Of a stretch of DNA of 64,000 nucleotides, positions 9,603 through 18,471 are shown piece after piece. The translations under genes were made by a program, and so were the position numbers. The notes beneath the pieces are model-generated. The model was not told the origin of the DNA. It worked only from the letters and a program-made list of their open reading frames with translations, and searched no databases. Where the stretch lies: the NCBI GenBank assembly GCA_947630725.1, contig CANRIS010000003.1, positions 62,001 to 126,000 of the forward strand. The letters run 5' to 3'. The DNA comes from an uncultured Clostridia bacterium (GTDB lineage: Bacteria > Bacillota > Clostridia > Lachnospirales > CAG-274). Numbering within the stretch: position 1 is the stretch's first letter; each line of letters begins with the position of its first letter.

Positions 9603-9623
9603 CCGAAACACCTCCGTTTTTTT

Positions 9624-10007
9624 CTAATGACAGCCGCCGCAGCTGCCGCAGTCGCCCGTGCAGGCGTCCTCTCCCAGTACGGTGGCTTTCACAATGTTAA
9701 GAACCTGATTCAGAAAATACGAAAACTTCTGTTCGCAGTCCACAAGCTCTTTTACCACCGAATTTTCTGAAAGCCTTTTTGCAGCCACTCCGAATTCGGC
9801 ATTCGCAGCCTTGAACTCCTCTGTCCCCGCCTTTCCGCCGTCCATAAGGGCTTCTACCCTTCTGCGCTTTTTGTTATAGTCAAAAAGTGTCTCCCTTGCG
9901 TCCATATCGTTGTCAAATGCGTCTCTTGCGGCCTCTAACCTTGCCGAAAGCTCTGTTTCGTTTATTTTGTTTCCCAGTTCTCTTGCCATATCCATTATAT
10001 CGTTCAT
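9624..10007 (-). CDS. YlbF/YmcA-family protein with C-terminal cysteine cluster
   Basis: A 127-aa helical protein of the YlbF/YmcA (RicF/RicA) family, which in Bacillus subtilis forms the RicAFT complex that carries 4Fe-4S clusters and controls RNase Y-dependent RNA maturation. The body is a charged alpha-helical hairpin (ELGNKINETELSARLEAARD). The last 14 residues form CTGDCGSCGGCH, four cysteines well placed to ligate an Fe-S cluster (inference). The order miaB - this gene - mutS - mutL matches ymcB-ymcA-(cotE)-mutS-mutL of Bacillus, supporting a YmcA-like assignment. GGAGG lies inside the end of miaB, three bases away, so expression is coupled to MiaB. Confidence 0.8.
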   Translation of the reverse strand: MNDIMDMARELGNKINETELSARLEAARDAFDNDMDARETLFDYNKKRRRVEALMDGGKAGTEEFKAANAEFGVAAKRLSENSVVKELVDCEQKFSYFLNQVLNIVKATVLGEDACTGDCGSCGGCH

Positions 10008-10010
10008 AGC

Positions 10011-11453
10011 CTAAAGATCCTCCTGTTTACCCATAAGGTAGAATATTCTGCTTTCGGTCACTCTTACGTTTACAATGCTGCCGATAAGGCTGTGATCTCC
10101 CTCAAAATGTATGAGGGTGTTGTCCTCGAGCCTTCCGCTAAGCAGCCTTTCGTCCTGTCCGCATACTCCCTCTGCCAGAACCTCAAAGACCTTTCCCACC
10201 TTTTCAAGATTCAGCTCGGCGCATATTCTGTTGACCTCGCCCAGAACGCTGTCAAAGTTTTTCTTAACTGCAGCAGGATCCACCTGATCCTCCATAACGG
10301 CTGCGGGAGTGCCGTTTCTCTTTGAATATATAAACGTAAAAGCCCCCGAAAATCTCGCTTTTCTTATTATATCTAAAGTATCGTCAACATTATACTCCCC
10401 CGGAAAGCCCACCATAATGTCGGTCGTTATGCCTATATCGGGGATATTTTCTCTGAGCTTTTCCACAAGTCCCAGATAATCCTCTTTTGTATAGTGTCTG
10501 TTCATTCTTCTGAGTATATCGTTGTTGCCTGCCTGAAACGGCAGATGTATATGTCTGCACACCTTTTTGCAGTCCCTCATGGCATATATAAGCTCGTCCG
10601 AAAGATCCTTGGGGTGGCTCGTCATAAACCTTATTCTTTTTATGCCGTCAATATCGTTAACAAGCCTCAGAAGCTCTGCAAAGCTTATTTTTTCTTCAAG
10701 GCCCTTGCCGTAGGAGTTCACGTTCTGCCCCAGAAGGGTTACTTCGCATACTCCGTCAGCCACAAGCGACTTTATCTCGGCGATAATGTCCTCGGGTCTG
10801 CGGCTCCTTTCACGTCCACGCACATACGGCACTATGCAGTATGAGCAGAAATTGTCGCAGCCGTACATTATATTTACCGATGCTTTGTATCTGAAGTGCC
10901 TTACGGAAGGCAGATTTTCAACTATCTCGCCCCGCCCCGTCATAATTTCACAGACCTGTTCTCCCGATGTAAGGCGGCTATATAGAAGCTCTGGCAGCCT
11001 GTACAGATTGTATGTTCCGAAAACTATGTCCACAAACGAATACTTGCTTCTGATGGTGTCCGTCACTGAGCTTTGCTGCATCATACAGCCGCAAAGAGCG
11101 ATTATTGTGTCGGGCTTTTTCTTTTTGTAGGGCTTAAGCATACCCAGATTTCCATACACCTTGTTTTCGGCGTTTTCTCTGACGCAGCAGGTATTATATA
11201 TTATAAAATCCGCCTCTGTCTCTTTTTCGGCTCTCCCATAGCCCATTTCAAGCAGCATACCCTCAAGCTTTTCGGAGTCGTGAGCGTTCATCTGACAGCC
11301 GAAGGTATTCACATACATAAGCTGCTTTCTGCCTGTTTCATTTTCTTTTTTATTTATTATATCCTTAATAAGCTCTATATAATAAAGCTGTCTCTGGGGT
11401 TCCTTCACGGGTACTCCTGAACCCGTATCGACCTCGCTGTGTGTTGTATACAT
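10011..11453 (-). CDS. miaB: tRNA-2-methylthio-N6-dimethylallyladenosine synthase
   Basis: A 480-aa radical-SAM methylthiotransferase that converts i6A37 to ms2i6A37 in tRNAs reading UNN codons. The N-terminal UPF0004 domain has three cluster cysteines (TFGCQMN, YNTCCVRE, CGCMMQ). The radical SAM domain has CDNFCSYC, the CX3CX2C motif, followed by VPYVRGRERSR. A TRAM domain ends the protein. The 45-residue N-terminal extension is usual for clostridial and Bacillus MiaB. The ATG has AAGGGTGAG upstream and follows a consensus promoter at 11511-11539. It heads the operon that continues through mutS and mutL. Confidence 0.96.
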   Translation of the reverse strand: MYTTHSEVDTGSGVPVKEPQRQLYYIELIKDIINKKENETGRKQLMYVNTFGCQMNAHDSEKLEGMLLEMGYGRAEKETEADFIIYNTCCVRENAENKVYGNLGMLKPYKKKKPDTIIALCGCMMQQSSVTDTIRSKYSFVDIVFGTYNLYRLPELLYSRLTSGEQVCEIMTGRGEIVENLPSVRHFRYKASVNIMYGCDNFCSYCIVPYVRGRERSRRPEDIIAEIKSLVADGVCEVTLLGQNVNSYGKGLEEKISFAELLRLVNDIDGIKRIRFMTSHPKDLSDELIYAMRDCKKVCRHIHLPFQAGNNDILRRMNRHYTKEDYLGLVEKLRENIPDIGITTDIMVGFPGEYNVDDTLDIIRKARFSGAFTFIYSKRNGTPAAVMEDQVDPAAVKKNFDSVLGEVNRICAELNLEKVGKVFEVLAEGVCGQDERLLSGRLEDNTLIHFEGDHSLIGSIVNVRVTESRIFYLMGKQEDL

Positions 11454-11510
11454 AAGCTCACCCTTTATTCTGCATCGTCTTTTTTCATCTTCCGATATTA
11501 TTTCATTGTA

Positions 11511-11539
11511 ATTATATAAAAAATTACATCAAAAGTCAA
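11511..11539 (-). promoter_or_regulatory. Sigma-A type promoter of the miaB-mutSL operon
   Basis: The minus strand reads TTGACT, exactly 17 bases, then TATAAT. The start of transcription would fall about 45-50 bp before the miaB ATG. This is the best match to consensus in this part of the window and probably drives the genes down to scpB. Confidence 0.85.
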
Positions 11540-11606
11540 TCGGTTGTCAGAATATATTTCCTCTGCAAAAAGGCAGGCGGCGCAAAATTTTTTGGACGGA
11601 TTGATG

Positions 11607-11635
11607 TTGCACTTTCAATAAGTATGTGATATAAT
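11607..11635 (+). promoter_or_regulatory. Sigma-A type promoter of the VanW operon
   Basis: TTGCAC, 17 bases, TATAAT on the plus strand, about 40 bp before the 40-aa peptide gene. It is divergent from the miaB promoter, with about 67 bp between the two -35 elements. Confidence 0.8.
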
Positions 11636-11674
11636 TTTATTTGTTCAAATATATAATAATAAGGGGTAATATAT

Positions 11675-11797
11675 ATGAAAAGACTAAACAACGCAAAAAG
11701 ACGAAAAATCGCCCAAGTCGTGGCGGTTATTGTAATAATTGTTATGGCAGCAAGCGTAATAGCTCCCTTTATCGGAGGCTTCGGCTATCCGGGCTGA
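11675..11797 (+). CDS. Small single-pass membrane peptide (40 aa)
   Basis: A 40-codon gene with a strong ribosome site (AAGGGG, eight bases before the ATG) right behind a consensus promoter. The product starts with a basic segment (MKRLNNAKRRK). One hydrophobic helix (about residues 12-33, QVVAVIVIIVMAASVIAPFI) and a short Gly-rich tail ending GYPG follow. The basic N-terminus predicts an N-in topology with the tail outside. It precedes the VanW gene by 50 bp in the same transcript. I do not recognise a named family. It could be a membrane-protein regulator or a leader-type peptide; its function is unknown. Confidence 0.72.
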   Translation: MKRLNNAKRRKIAQVVAVIVIIVMAASVIAPFIGGFGYPG

Positions 11798-11847
11798 GTC
11801 GGGAAAGCCGCAGACTGACGATTATGCAGGCATAATGGAGGATAGAT

Positions 11848-13221
11848 ATGATTAAACCGGAAGAAAATATAAACACAGATATAAACCAAAAGCCGTCTAC
11901 GCCGGGAAGCGTAAAAAAACAGAGGGTCACGGTAATTATATGTTCTGTGGCCGTGCTTATACTCATTTTTATGATATGTTATTTTGTGACCTATCGTGAA
12001 AATATGGCTGAAAGACTTGCGGCAGAAAGAGAGATGGCAGAGATAAACGCCGTTCTTAATGTCGAGACAATATATTCAAACGTATATGTAAACGATATAA
12101 ACATAGGCGGCCTCACAAAAGAACAGGCCAAACAGACCCTCGAAGCCCAGAACACATCGGCAATGACCACCGAAAAAATCGGCTATATATGGGATGACGA
12201 AAACTATCACAGAGAGTTTACATTTGAACAGCTCGGCGCAAGCTATGACTTTGAGCGCGCGATAAACGAAGCATACAGCTTCGGCAGAATAAACTCCGAC
12301 CCGAGGGCAAGATATGCCGAAATTATAGAGAACAAGGACAGGGGTACATACATCAGAGCCGACTGGGTCTTTGACGAAAAGAAGGCTGAGGAATGCGTGG
12401 ATCTCGTATGCAAGGATATTGACAAGGACGCAGTAAACGCCTCCGTTTCGTACAGCGGCGGCAAGCTTTCATTCAGCGACTCACAGACGGGACGCAAGGT
12501 AGACAGAGACAGGCTTGTCGAAATGACGAACAGTGTTCTCGAAACAAGAGAAAGCGGCGACATAGTGCTTGAAGTAGAGATCACCGAGCCTGAATTCACG
12601 AGAGAGGAGCTTGAATTTGAACCCGAGGTGATAGGCTCCTGCACCAGCGCATACGGCACGGGCAACAACGACAGAGTAGAAAATCTCCGTATAGCAGCCG
12701 AAAAAATAAACGGAAAAATAATATATCCGGGAAAGACATTTTCAACAAACGAGGCTCTTTCGCCCTTCACCGAGGAGAGCGGCTATAAGTATGCGGGAGC
12801 ATATATAAACGGAGAGCTTGTGGAGGACATAGGCGGCGGCGTTTGTCAGGTTTCTTCGGCGCTTTATAATGCGGCTCTTAATGCGGAGCTTTATATTGCC
12901 GAAAGATACAACCACTCCAAAAAGGTGGGCTATATGGACTATGGCTATGACGCAACCCTTGCAGGCGATGTAAAGGATCTCAAGATCACAAATAACACCT
13001 CCGCCCCCGTCATAATACAGGCAAAGCTTGAAAACAACGCTGTAAAGATCGACATTGTGGGAAAGGAAGAACACGACCCCGGCAGGACTATAGAGTTCTT
13101 CAACAAAAAGACGGGCGAAACCGACTCCACCGTTACATATGAGCTTTATAAAAATGTATATCAGAACGGCGAGCTGACCGATACGGTCAAAATAAACAAA
13201 AGCACCTACAACACAAAATAA
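11848..13221 (+). CDS. VanW family protein with peptidoglycan-binding-like domain
   Basis: A 457-aa protein anchored by one N-terminal membrane helix (residues 27-47), with the rest outside the cell. Residues of about 75-250 form a YoaR-like putative peptidoglycan-binding domain (VYVNDINIGGLTKEQAKQTL is the usual opening). A VanW domain covers about 265-395, with PGKTFSTNEALSPFTEESGY, GGGVCQVSSALYNAAL and ERYNHSKKVGYMDYGYDAT. VanW proteins accompany some vancomycin-resistance operons, but most members, as here, are not linked to resistance genes; the biochemical role is unknown. GGAGG lies just before the ATG. It is probably cotranscribed with the 40-aa peptide and the AIR-synthase-like gene. 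Confidence 0.9.
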   Translation: MIKPEENINTDINQKPSTPGSVKKQRVTVIICSVAVLILIFMICYFVTYRENMAERLAAEREMAEINAVLNVETIYSNVYVNDINIGGLTKEQAKQTLEAQNTSAMTTEKIGYIWDDENYHREFTFEQLGASYDFERAINEAYSFGRINSDPRARYAEIIENKDRGTYIRADWVFDEKKAEECVDLVCKDIDKDAVNASVSYSGGKLSFSDSQTGRKVDRDRLVEMTNSVLETRESGDIVLEVEITEPEFTREELEFEPEVIGSCTSAYGTGNNDRVENLRIAAEKINGKIIYPGKTFSTNEALSPFTEESGYKYAGAYINGELVEDIGGGVCQVSSALYNAALNAELYIAERYNHSKKVGYMDYGYDATLAGDVKDLKITNNTSAPVIIQAKLENNAVKIDIVGKEEHDPGRTIEFFNKKTGETDSTVTYELYKNVYQNGELTDTVKINKSTYNTK

Positions 13222-13250
13222 AAAATAAAAAATAAAACAGCAAGGATGAA

Positions 13251-14246
13251 ATGCAGATGGAAATAGGAAAGCTTCCCTCGGAGCTTCTTGAAAAGCTTAT
13301 ATTCAAAAGGGCTGAAAGCTCCCCCATAAAAAAGCAGGAGGTTATTCTGCGCCCCGGTATGGGAGAGGACTGCAGCGTTATGGATATGGGCGATGAACTT
13401 TTGATATTATCTACCGACCCCATTACGGGAGCCTGTGAAAATATAGGCAGCCTTCTTGTAAATGTAAACATAAACGACATATACTCAAGCGGCTGCATAC
13501 CCGTGGGGCTTCTCGTTACGCTTTTGCTGCCTCCCGATTTTTCGGAGGGAGAGCTTATGGGTCTCAGCGATGAACTTTTCGCTGCGGCAGAAAAGGCAGA
13601 GCTTGAAATTCTCGGCGGGCATACCGAAATAACCGATGCAGTAAACCGCCCCGTAGTTTCCGCCACGGTTATAGGAAAATCAGTCAGCCGCCGCTTTATA
13701 AAAACCTCGGGAGCGGCTGAGGGTCAGGACGTTATAATGACAAAGTACGCAGGGCTTGAAGGCACCTCGATACTTGCGGCGGACTTTGAGGATCGCCTGT
13801 CGGATATACTTCCGCCGGATTTAATATCAAGGGCAAAGTCTCTCGAAAAATACCTTTCAATAAAAAAAGAAGCCCTCATAGCCGCCGATTTCGGAGCCTC
13901 CTCAATGCACGATGTTACCGAGGGAGGCATACTCGGCGCAGCAGCCGAGGTCGCCGACAGCTCGGGTCTCGGCATAACCGTATGGACGGAGCGCATACCC
14001 ATACTTAAAGAGACAAAGACCATATGCTCCGTTTTCGGCATCGACCCTCTCAGGCTTATATCCAGCGGCTCACTTCTCATAGCTGCCTTCAACGGCGATA
14101 AGCTGGTGGAAAGACTTAAAAAAGAGGGAATAAACGCCGCTATAATCGGCAGAATGACAAGCGAGGGTAAAAAAGTAATTACAAACGGAAAAGAATCCCC
14201 TCTGGGAGATCCCGAACCCGACCACATATATAGGGCAAGACTGTAA
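13251..14246 (+). CDS. AIR synthase-related protein (PurM/HypE/ThiL superfamily)
   Basis: A 331-aa protein of the PurM-like ATP-binding superfamily, which includes PurM, PurL, HypE, SelD and ThiL. The N-terminal half has GMGEDCSVMDMGDELLILSTDP and the glycine-rich LGGHTEITDAV. The C-terminal half has SMHDVTEGGILGAAAEVA and ends with a typical IIGRMT strand. The overall pattern is closest to the HypE-like subgroup, but HypE's C-terminal cysteine is absent, so hydrogenase maturation is unlikely. The substrate is unknown. ATG 13251 and ATG 13257 share the ribosome site AAGGATGA; the later one matches homologue starts equally well. It is followed by a clear terminator. Confidence 0.82.
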   Translation: MQMEIGKLPSELLEKLIFKRAESSPIKKQEVILRPGMGEDCSVMDMGDELLILSTDPITGACENIGSLLVNVNINDIYSSGCIPVGLLVTLLLPPDFSEGELMGLSDELFAAAEKAELEILGGHTEITDAVNRPVVSATVIGKSVSRRFIKTSGAAEGQDVIMTKYAGLEGTSILAADFEDRLSDILPPDLISRAKSLEKYLSIKKEALIAADFGASSMHDVTEGGILGAAAEVADSSGLGITVWTERIPILKETKTICSVFGIDPLRLISSGSLLIAAFNGDKLVERLKKEGINAAIIGRMTSEGKKVITNGKESPLGDPEPDHIYRARL

Positions 14247-14265
14247 ATATATACGAAAACACAAA

Positions 14266-14293
14266 AGCCGTCTCAGAGTGATCCGAGACGGCT
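14266..14293. terminator. Bidirectional terminator between convergent genes
   Basis: A 9-bp perfect stem AGCCGTCTC/GAGACGGCT with a 10-nt loop, preceded by AAAA and followed by a T-rich stretch. It lies between the AIR-synthase-like gene (plus) and the stalk-domain gene (minus) and could serve both. Confidence 0.75.
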
Positions 14294-14386
14294 GATTTTA
14301 TAGTTTTTATGGTTTTTATGATTTGTATGTTTTGGTATTGATAGTAAATTTTTCGGTTATATCCCGGCGTTAAGCTGATTTCTTTT

Positions 14387-15655
14387 TTATTTCCTGTCGA
14401 TGTATGCAAGATTGAAGTTGTACTTTATGCTGCCCTGAGATGCGGAAAATTCGTCTTTGTGCTTGTCATAAGCTTCTTCCAGACAGGTATCAAGATATTC
14501 CATTGTCTCTTCATCATAGACGGATGTCAGATAGCCTACTATGGAAGTTATATCGGCATACTTCCAAATGATCTCATCTACGCCATCCTTGCCAAGCTTA
14601 TTTAAGTCGGCATTATTCATATCCCGCATAAAATCCGCAGTTACGTCAAGAAATCTGAACAGCTCCTCAAAGTCCTTATTTATTGCGGCTTTTTTGTCGT
14701 AGTTTTTGTTCAATATTTTTTCAATATAATAGTTGACGGCATTTTCAATACTTTTATTCATATCGAGGCTGTCGTCAGACTCATAGCTGCCGCTGCAGTC
14801 TCTCCTCACAAAATCTCCCATTATGCCGTCAATGAGCGGATTGTCCTTCAAATCATAAAGATAGCCCATTGTATCGTTCATTAATTCTTTGAAGAAGTTT
14901 TCAAAATTGTCATATTCCTTTTTATATTCGCTGTCCTCGGGCCATTCTTTATCCTCATAAAATGAAAAATCGCCTATTGTAAAAATGCCAAAGCCGTCAT
15001 TGACCATGTCATTGTATTTGCGGCATTTTTCGATATAATCCTCATAGCCCTTGCAGTCGCTTATTTTTTCGCTGTCAAATATGTCAAGATCCGTCATGTT
15101 GTATACAACAGGAAAGGGCTGTCCCGCATACGCGAAATAATCGGTATAAAGTCGGGACACAACGCTTATCTGTCCAAGTTCCTCGTCATAGTTGACCTTT
15201 CCGTCCAGCAGCTCGACTATCTCCCTTATGGGCAGCATTACGCTGCCGTCCGATATATAGGGCTTATACTTAAGAATGCCCATTTTATCCTTAAATTCGT
15301 CATCGAACGGGTTGGCGAATATGTTGCCTGTGTCATAGTTATAGTTCTCTATGACATATGCATAAACGCCGTTGTTGAGGTTTATGGTAAGGTATCCGTC
15401 AGATGTAAATATCCTCAGAAGCTTTCCGCTGTCGGTATCCTCATATTCGATTTTTCTGTTGAGATATTTTTCAAGAACTCCCCTTATGGGTACATAGACC
15501 TCTCCGTCCTTAAGCTGCGGAGCCTTGTCAAAATTTATTTCTTCATAGTCCACATATACCTTGGGTATATCTTCAAAGGCAGACGCATTGACCGACACAA
15601 CAAGCGCAGCGACTGCGGCAGCCATCGAAAACACTGCCATTTTTGATTTTTTCAC
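14387..15655 (-). CDS. Secreted stalk-domain protein (copper amine oxidase N-terminal-like), paralogue 1
   Basis: A 422-aa secreted protein. The signal peptide spans residues 1-27 and ends ASAFE. A copper-amine-oxidase N-terminal-like (stalk) domain occupies about 28-170, with the usual repeats VYVPIRGVLEKYL and VMLPIREIVELLDGKVNYDEELG. The following 250 residues are very acidic and helical (DFSFYEDKEWPEDSEYKKEYDNFE) and match no family I know. No catalytic residues are apparent; stalk domains generally act as surface adhesion or structural modules. The start is GTG with GGGGGAAT upstream. It begins three bases after its upstream paralogue ends, so the two form an operon. Confidence 0.78.
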   Translation of the reverse strand: MKKSKMAVFSMAAAVAALVVSVNASAFEDIPKVYVDYEEINFDKAPQLKDGEVYVPIRGVLEKYLNRKIEYEDTDSGKLLRIFTSDGYLTINLNNGVYAYVIENYNYDTGNIFANPFDDEFKDKMGILKYKPYISDGSVMLPIREIVELLDGKVNYDEELGQISVVSRLYTDYFAYAGQPFPVVYNMTDLDIFDSEKISDCKGYEDYIEKCRKYNDMVNDGFGIFTIGDFSFYEDKEWPEDSEYKKEYDNFENFFKELMNDTMGYLYDLKDNPLIDGIMGDFVRRDCSGSYESDDSLDMNKSIENAVNYYIEKILNKNYDKKAAINKDFEELFRFLDVTADFMRDMNNADLNKLGKDGVDEIIWKYADITSIVGYLTSVYDEETMEYLDTCLEEAYDKHKDEFSASQGSIKYNFNLAYIDRK

Positions 15656-15658
15656 AGC

Positions 15659-16906
15659 TTATTCCCCCTCTTGTTCAAAAAATGCGGTATTGTATGTATT
15701 TTCGCCGTAAAGGTAAGAATACCACATATCGCCGAAATAATACTTAAAAAGCTCCTCCATCTCCTCGGGTATTTTCCGAGCCTCAGTGTTTTCGGATTTG
15801 TCCGATTCATCGGAAGGCGCATACTCCTCTTTCAGCTCCTTCATAATAAGGACTGCTTCCGTATCGTCCTTATAATATCTTTCGAGATATTTCTCTATGT
15901 GGCCTGCATCGTCAAAATAAAAATCGTCCGTTTCATCGCTGAAAGGCCATACCTCCCAGACCTCCTGTTTTTCAATGTCCTCAAAGTCATCGATACCGTC
16001 CTCAGCGGTGTAGAATCCATAGAACGCTATATATGTGGCTGCATATTCGGCATAGGGCAGGACAGAGCCGTTAACCTTAATTTTCCCCTCGGAGCCCTTA
16101 AATAAGGCATCATAAAAATTTCTAAGGCTCTGCTCGTCAGACAGGCTGTCATCCTTTTCAAACCAATCGGAGTATTGTCCGCCGACATAGCTGTATATAA
16201 TCGAATAATCGTCATAATCGGGGTCGTAATCCCTTATAAGATATTTTATCTCGTTATAACAAAATTCTCTCAGTATTTTGTCAAATTCCTCATCGAGTCC
16301 CTTATTCTTATCATAGTCAATGAGCTTTTCCAAAAGCCTTGTATAATATTCATAGTCTTTGCTGTCGGTGAGCTTGCTTGCAAGCTTAATATTATAATCG
16401 GTATCACGCAGTACAACAGGATAAGGCAGACCCTCGTCATACGAATACATCTGATACTGCTCTGACAACAGGCTTATTGTCTTTGTCTCGTTGTCATAGT
16501 CCACCTTGCCTCCCAGAAGCTCTATAATCTCCCTTACGGGCAGCATAGTGCGGCCGTCCTTTATATAAGGCTTGTTTTCGAGTATGCCTATCTCTGCATT
16601 TTCGTCAGCATACGGCACAAAAAGATAATTGCCCCTGTCAACATCAAGAGAAAATCTTCCGTCATATGTATATGCAGTCATTATTCTTCCGCTGTTTCCC
16701 GATATATAGCCTACATCCTCGTCCGTGTATGCCTCAATCACGGGTCTTATGGGTACGAATGTCGTGCCGTTGACTATATCGGGTTCAATATCAAAATCTA
16801 TATCAGTTCCGTCAACAGTGACCTTTGTGACCTCGGAGCCGAACACACTGAGAGCAAGTCCTGCCGACAAAATTATGCCTATGCAAAATCCTTTTATTAT
16901 TTTCAT
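15659..16906 (-). CDS. Secreted stalk-domain protein, paralogue 2
   Basis: A 415-aa relative of the next gene with the same plan. It has a signal peptide (about 1-23), then a stalk domain with TTFVPIRPVIEAYTDEDVGYI and TMLPVREIIELLGGKVDYDNETKTISLL. A highly acidic, tyrosine-rich helical region follows, ending with an EEMEELFKYYFGDMWYSYLYGENTYN segment. The stalk domains of the two proteins align well, but the C-terminal parts have diverged. This indicates an old tandem duplication with functional separation (inference). It is preceded by a consensus promoter at 16962-16990. Location outside the cell is predicted; no anchor is visible. Confidence 0.78.
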   Translation of the reverse strand: MKIIKGFCIGIILSAGLALSVFGSEVTKVTVDGTDIDFDIEPDIVNGTTFVPIRPVIEAYTDEDVGYISGNSGRIMTAYTYDGRFSLDVDRGNYLFVPYADENAEIGILENKPYIKDGRTMLPVREIIELLGGKVDYDNETKTISLLSEQYQMYSYDEGLPYPVVLRDTDYNIKLASKLTDSKDYEYYTRLLEKLIDYDKNKGLDEEFDKILREFCYNEIKYLIRDYDPDYDDYSIIYSYVGGQYSDWFEKDDSLSDEQSLRNFYDALFKGSEGKIKVNGSVLPYAEYAATYIAFYGFYTAEDGIDDFEDIEKQEVWEVWPFSDETDDFYFDDAGHIEKYLERYYKDDTEAVLIMKELKEEYAPSDESDKSENTEARKIPEEMEELFKYYFGDMWYSYLYGENTYNTAFFEQEGE

Positions 16907-16961
16907 TATATATATCCCTCTTTCTCAAAAAAGACAAAGTGCTTAATTTGTCACAGGCTTT

Positions 16962-16990
16962 ATTATACAACCCACGACCGTTTTTTTCAA
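16962..16990 (-). promoter_or_regulatory. Promoter of the stalk-domain gene pair
   Basis: Minus strand TTGAAA, 17 bases, TATAAT, about 55 bp before the start codon of paralogue 2. The 296-bp gap between the divergent genes otherwise holds AT-rich sequence and, next to the protease gene, two overlapping TATAAT hexamers at 17154-17164 without a good -35 box. Confidence 0.8.
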
Positions 16991-17202
16991 TATAAAATAC
17001 TTATAAAAAAATTTTTATTTTGTATGACCGAAATACAAAAGCTCAGCTCCGAAATACAATTTTTTCATTCTCTGACAAAAATTTCGGCGGTATTGTCAAC
17101 AAGTCAGATTTTGGAGATTTTTTTATTATTTTCTAATGATTTTTTGCCGTTAATATAATATAATAGTTACAGACAACACTATTCTGTAAAGAGGCGAAAA
17201 CA

Positions 17203-18369
17203 ATGTTTGAAAAAAAAAGCTTTATACTCGGCTTTGCGGCTGCGTGCCTGTGCATAGCCTTTATAGCCAACCTTAAGCTGGGCGCAGAAATGCTCACGGG
17301 GAAAATAAGCATAGAAAGAAAAATAGAGACCATACAGAATCTCATAGACGAAAAATATGTGGAGGATACGGACGATGAGGAGCTTAAGGAGTACATATAT
17401 GCAGGATACGTTGCAGGGCTTGGCGATGTATATTCTACATATATGACCGCAAAACAATACGACTCCTTTAAGGAAAGCCTCAGCGGAAGCTATTCGGGCA
17501 TAGGCATAAGGGTATCAATGACCCCCGACAAGCATATGAGGGTAGACAGCGTATATACGGGCTCTCCTGCCGACAGAGCGGGCATACTTATGGGGGATCT
17601 GCTTTATACAATAGGCGACATAGACATAAGGGACGAAGACAGCTACAAAAACGCCATATATTATATAAAGGAGAGCAAGGACAACTTTAAGGTAAAGGGC
17701 TCTCACAGCGGCGGAACGATGTACGAAACGGTTATTTCCTCCGAAAACATAAATGTCCCCTCCGTATGCAGCTGCAAGCTCGATGACAATATGGGATATA
17801 TACGAATATCCGAATTTGACGGAAACACCGCAGCCCAGTTCAGAAAAGCCATAGGCGATATGGGCGGCATAGACAGTCTTATAATAGATCTGCGAAACAA
17901 CCCCGGAGGCTTTTTAAGCACCGTAAATGAAATTGCCGACATAATACTCCCCGAGGGAAATATAACATATATAGAATATAAAAACGGCGAAAAAAAATAC
18001 TATAAATCCGATGCGGCTCATCTCGATATGAATATCGCAGTGCTTGTAAATCAGAATTCGGCATCGGCGTCGGAGGTTCTCACAGGCGCCATAAAGGACT
18101 ACGGCGCAGGCACAATAGTAGGCACAACGACCTTCGGCAAGGGGGTCGTTCAGGACAGCTTCAGACTGCGTGACGGCAGCTGCGTAAAGCTCACGGTCGC
18201 AAAATACTATACCCCCAACGGAGTGTGTATTCATGGAACGGGAATAAAGCCCGATGTGGAGGTATTTTCGACAGAAAGCTTTTCGCTGCCCGATATAAAC
18301 GACAGCCACGCCGTTACGGATCTTCAAAATGACGAACAGCTTAAAAAAGCCATTGAAGTTCTTGGATAA
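17203..18369 (+). CDS. S41 family C-terminal processing peptidase (CtpA-like)
   Basis: A 388-aa membrane-anchored serine protease that cleaves proteins from their C-terminal side outside the membrane. An N-terminal hydrophobic helix (about 6-27) is followed by a helical segment and a PDZ domain (about 95-180, SGIGIRVSMTPDKHMRVDSVYTG split by the usual GSPADRAG). The S41 core carries the Ser-Lys dyad: NQNSASASEVLTGAIKD provides the nucleophile (SAS) and TTFGKGVVQ the general-base lysine. Length and order match clostridial CtpA/CtpB, some of which act in sporulation. A GAGG ribosome site precedes the ATG. A terminator follows at 18398-18430. Confidence 0.94.
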   Translation: MFEKKSFILGFAAACLCIAFIANLKLGAEMLTGKISIERKIETIQNLIDEKYVEDTDDEELKEYIYAGYVAGLGDVYSTYMTAKQYDSFKESLSGSYSGIGIRVSMTPDKHMRVDSVYTGSPADRAGILMGDLLYTIGDIDIRDEDSYKNAIYYIKESKDNFKVKGSHSGGTMYETVISSENINVPSVCSCKLDDNMGYIRISEFDGNTAAQFRKAIGDMGGIDSLIIDLRNNPGGFLSTVNEIADIILPEGNITYIEYKNGEKKYYKSDAAHLDMNIAVLVNQNSASASEVLTGAIKDYGAGTIVGTTTFGKGVVQDSFRLRDGSCVKLTVAKYYTPNGVCIHGTGIKPDVEVFSTESFSLPDINDSHAVTDLQNDEQLKKAIEVLG

Positions 18370-18397
18370 TAAAAAATAAAAATTCACGAATAAAAAA

Positions 18398-18430
18398 ACA
18401 GTCCGAAAATCCAAATTCGGGCTGTTTTGG
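18398..18430 (+). terminator. Terminator of the S41 peptidase gene
   Basis: A 10-bp stem (ACAGTCCGAA/TTCGGGCTGT, one G-T pair) with an 8-nt loop, flanked by A7 on the left and TTTT on the right. It could also end the convergent trkH transcript. Confidence 0.7.
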
Positions 18431-18471
18431 TATTGCATTTATTTATAAAGAAATACAGAACCCTGCGAGGA

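Noticed and set aside
8961..9770. Plus-strand open frame (269 codons) opposite mutS and the YlbF-family gene
   Set aside because: Antisense to two recognised genes, spanning their boundary, with no start signal.
11848..13221. Vancomycin resistance operon
   Set aside because: VanW alone is not evidence of resistance; no vanA/vanH/vanX or vanRS homologues are nearby.
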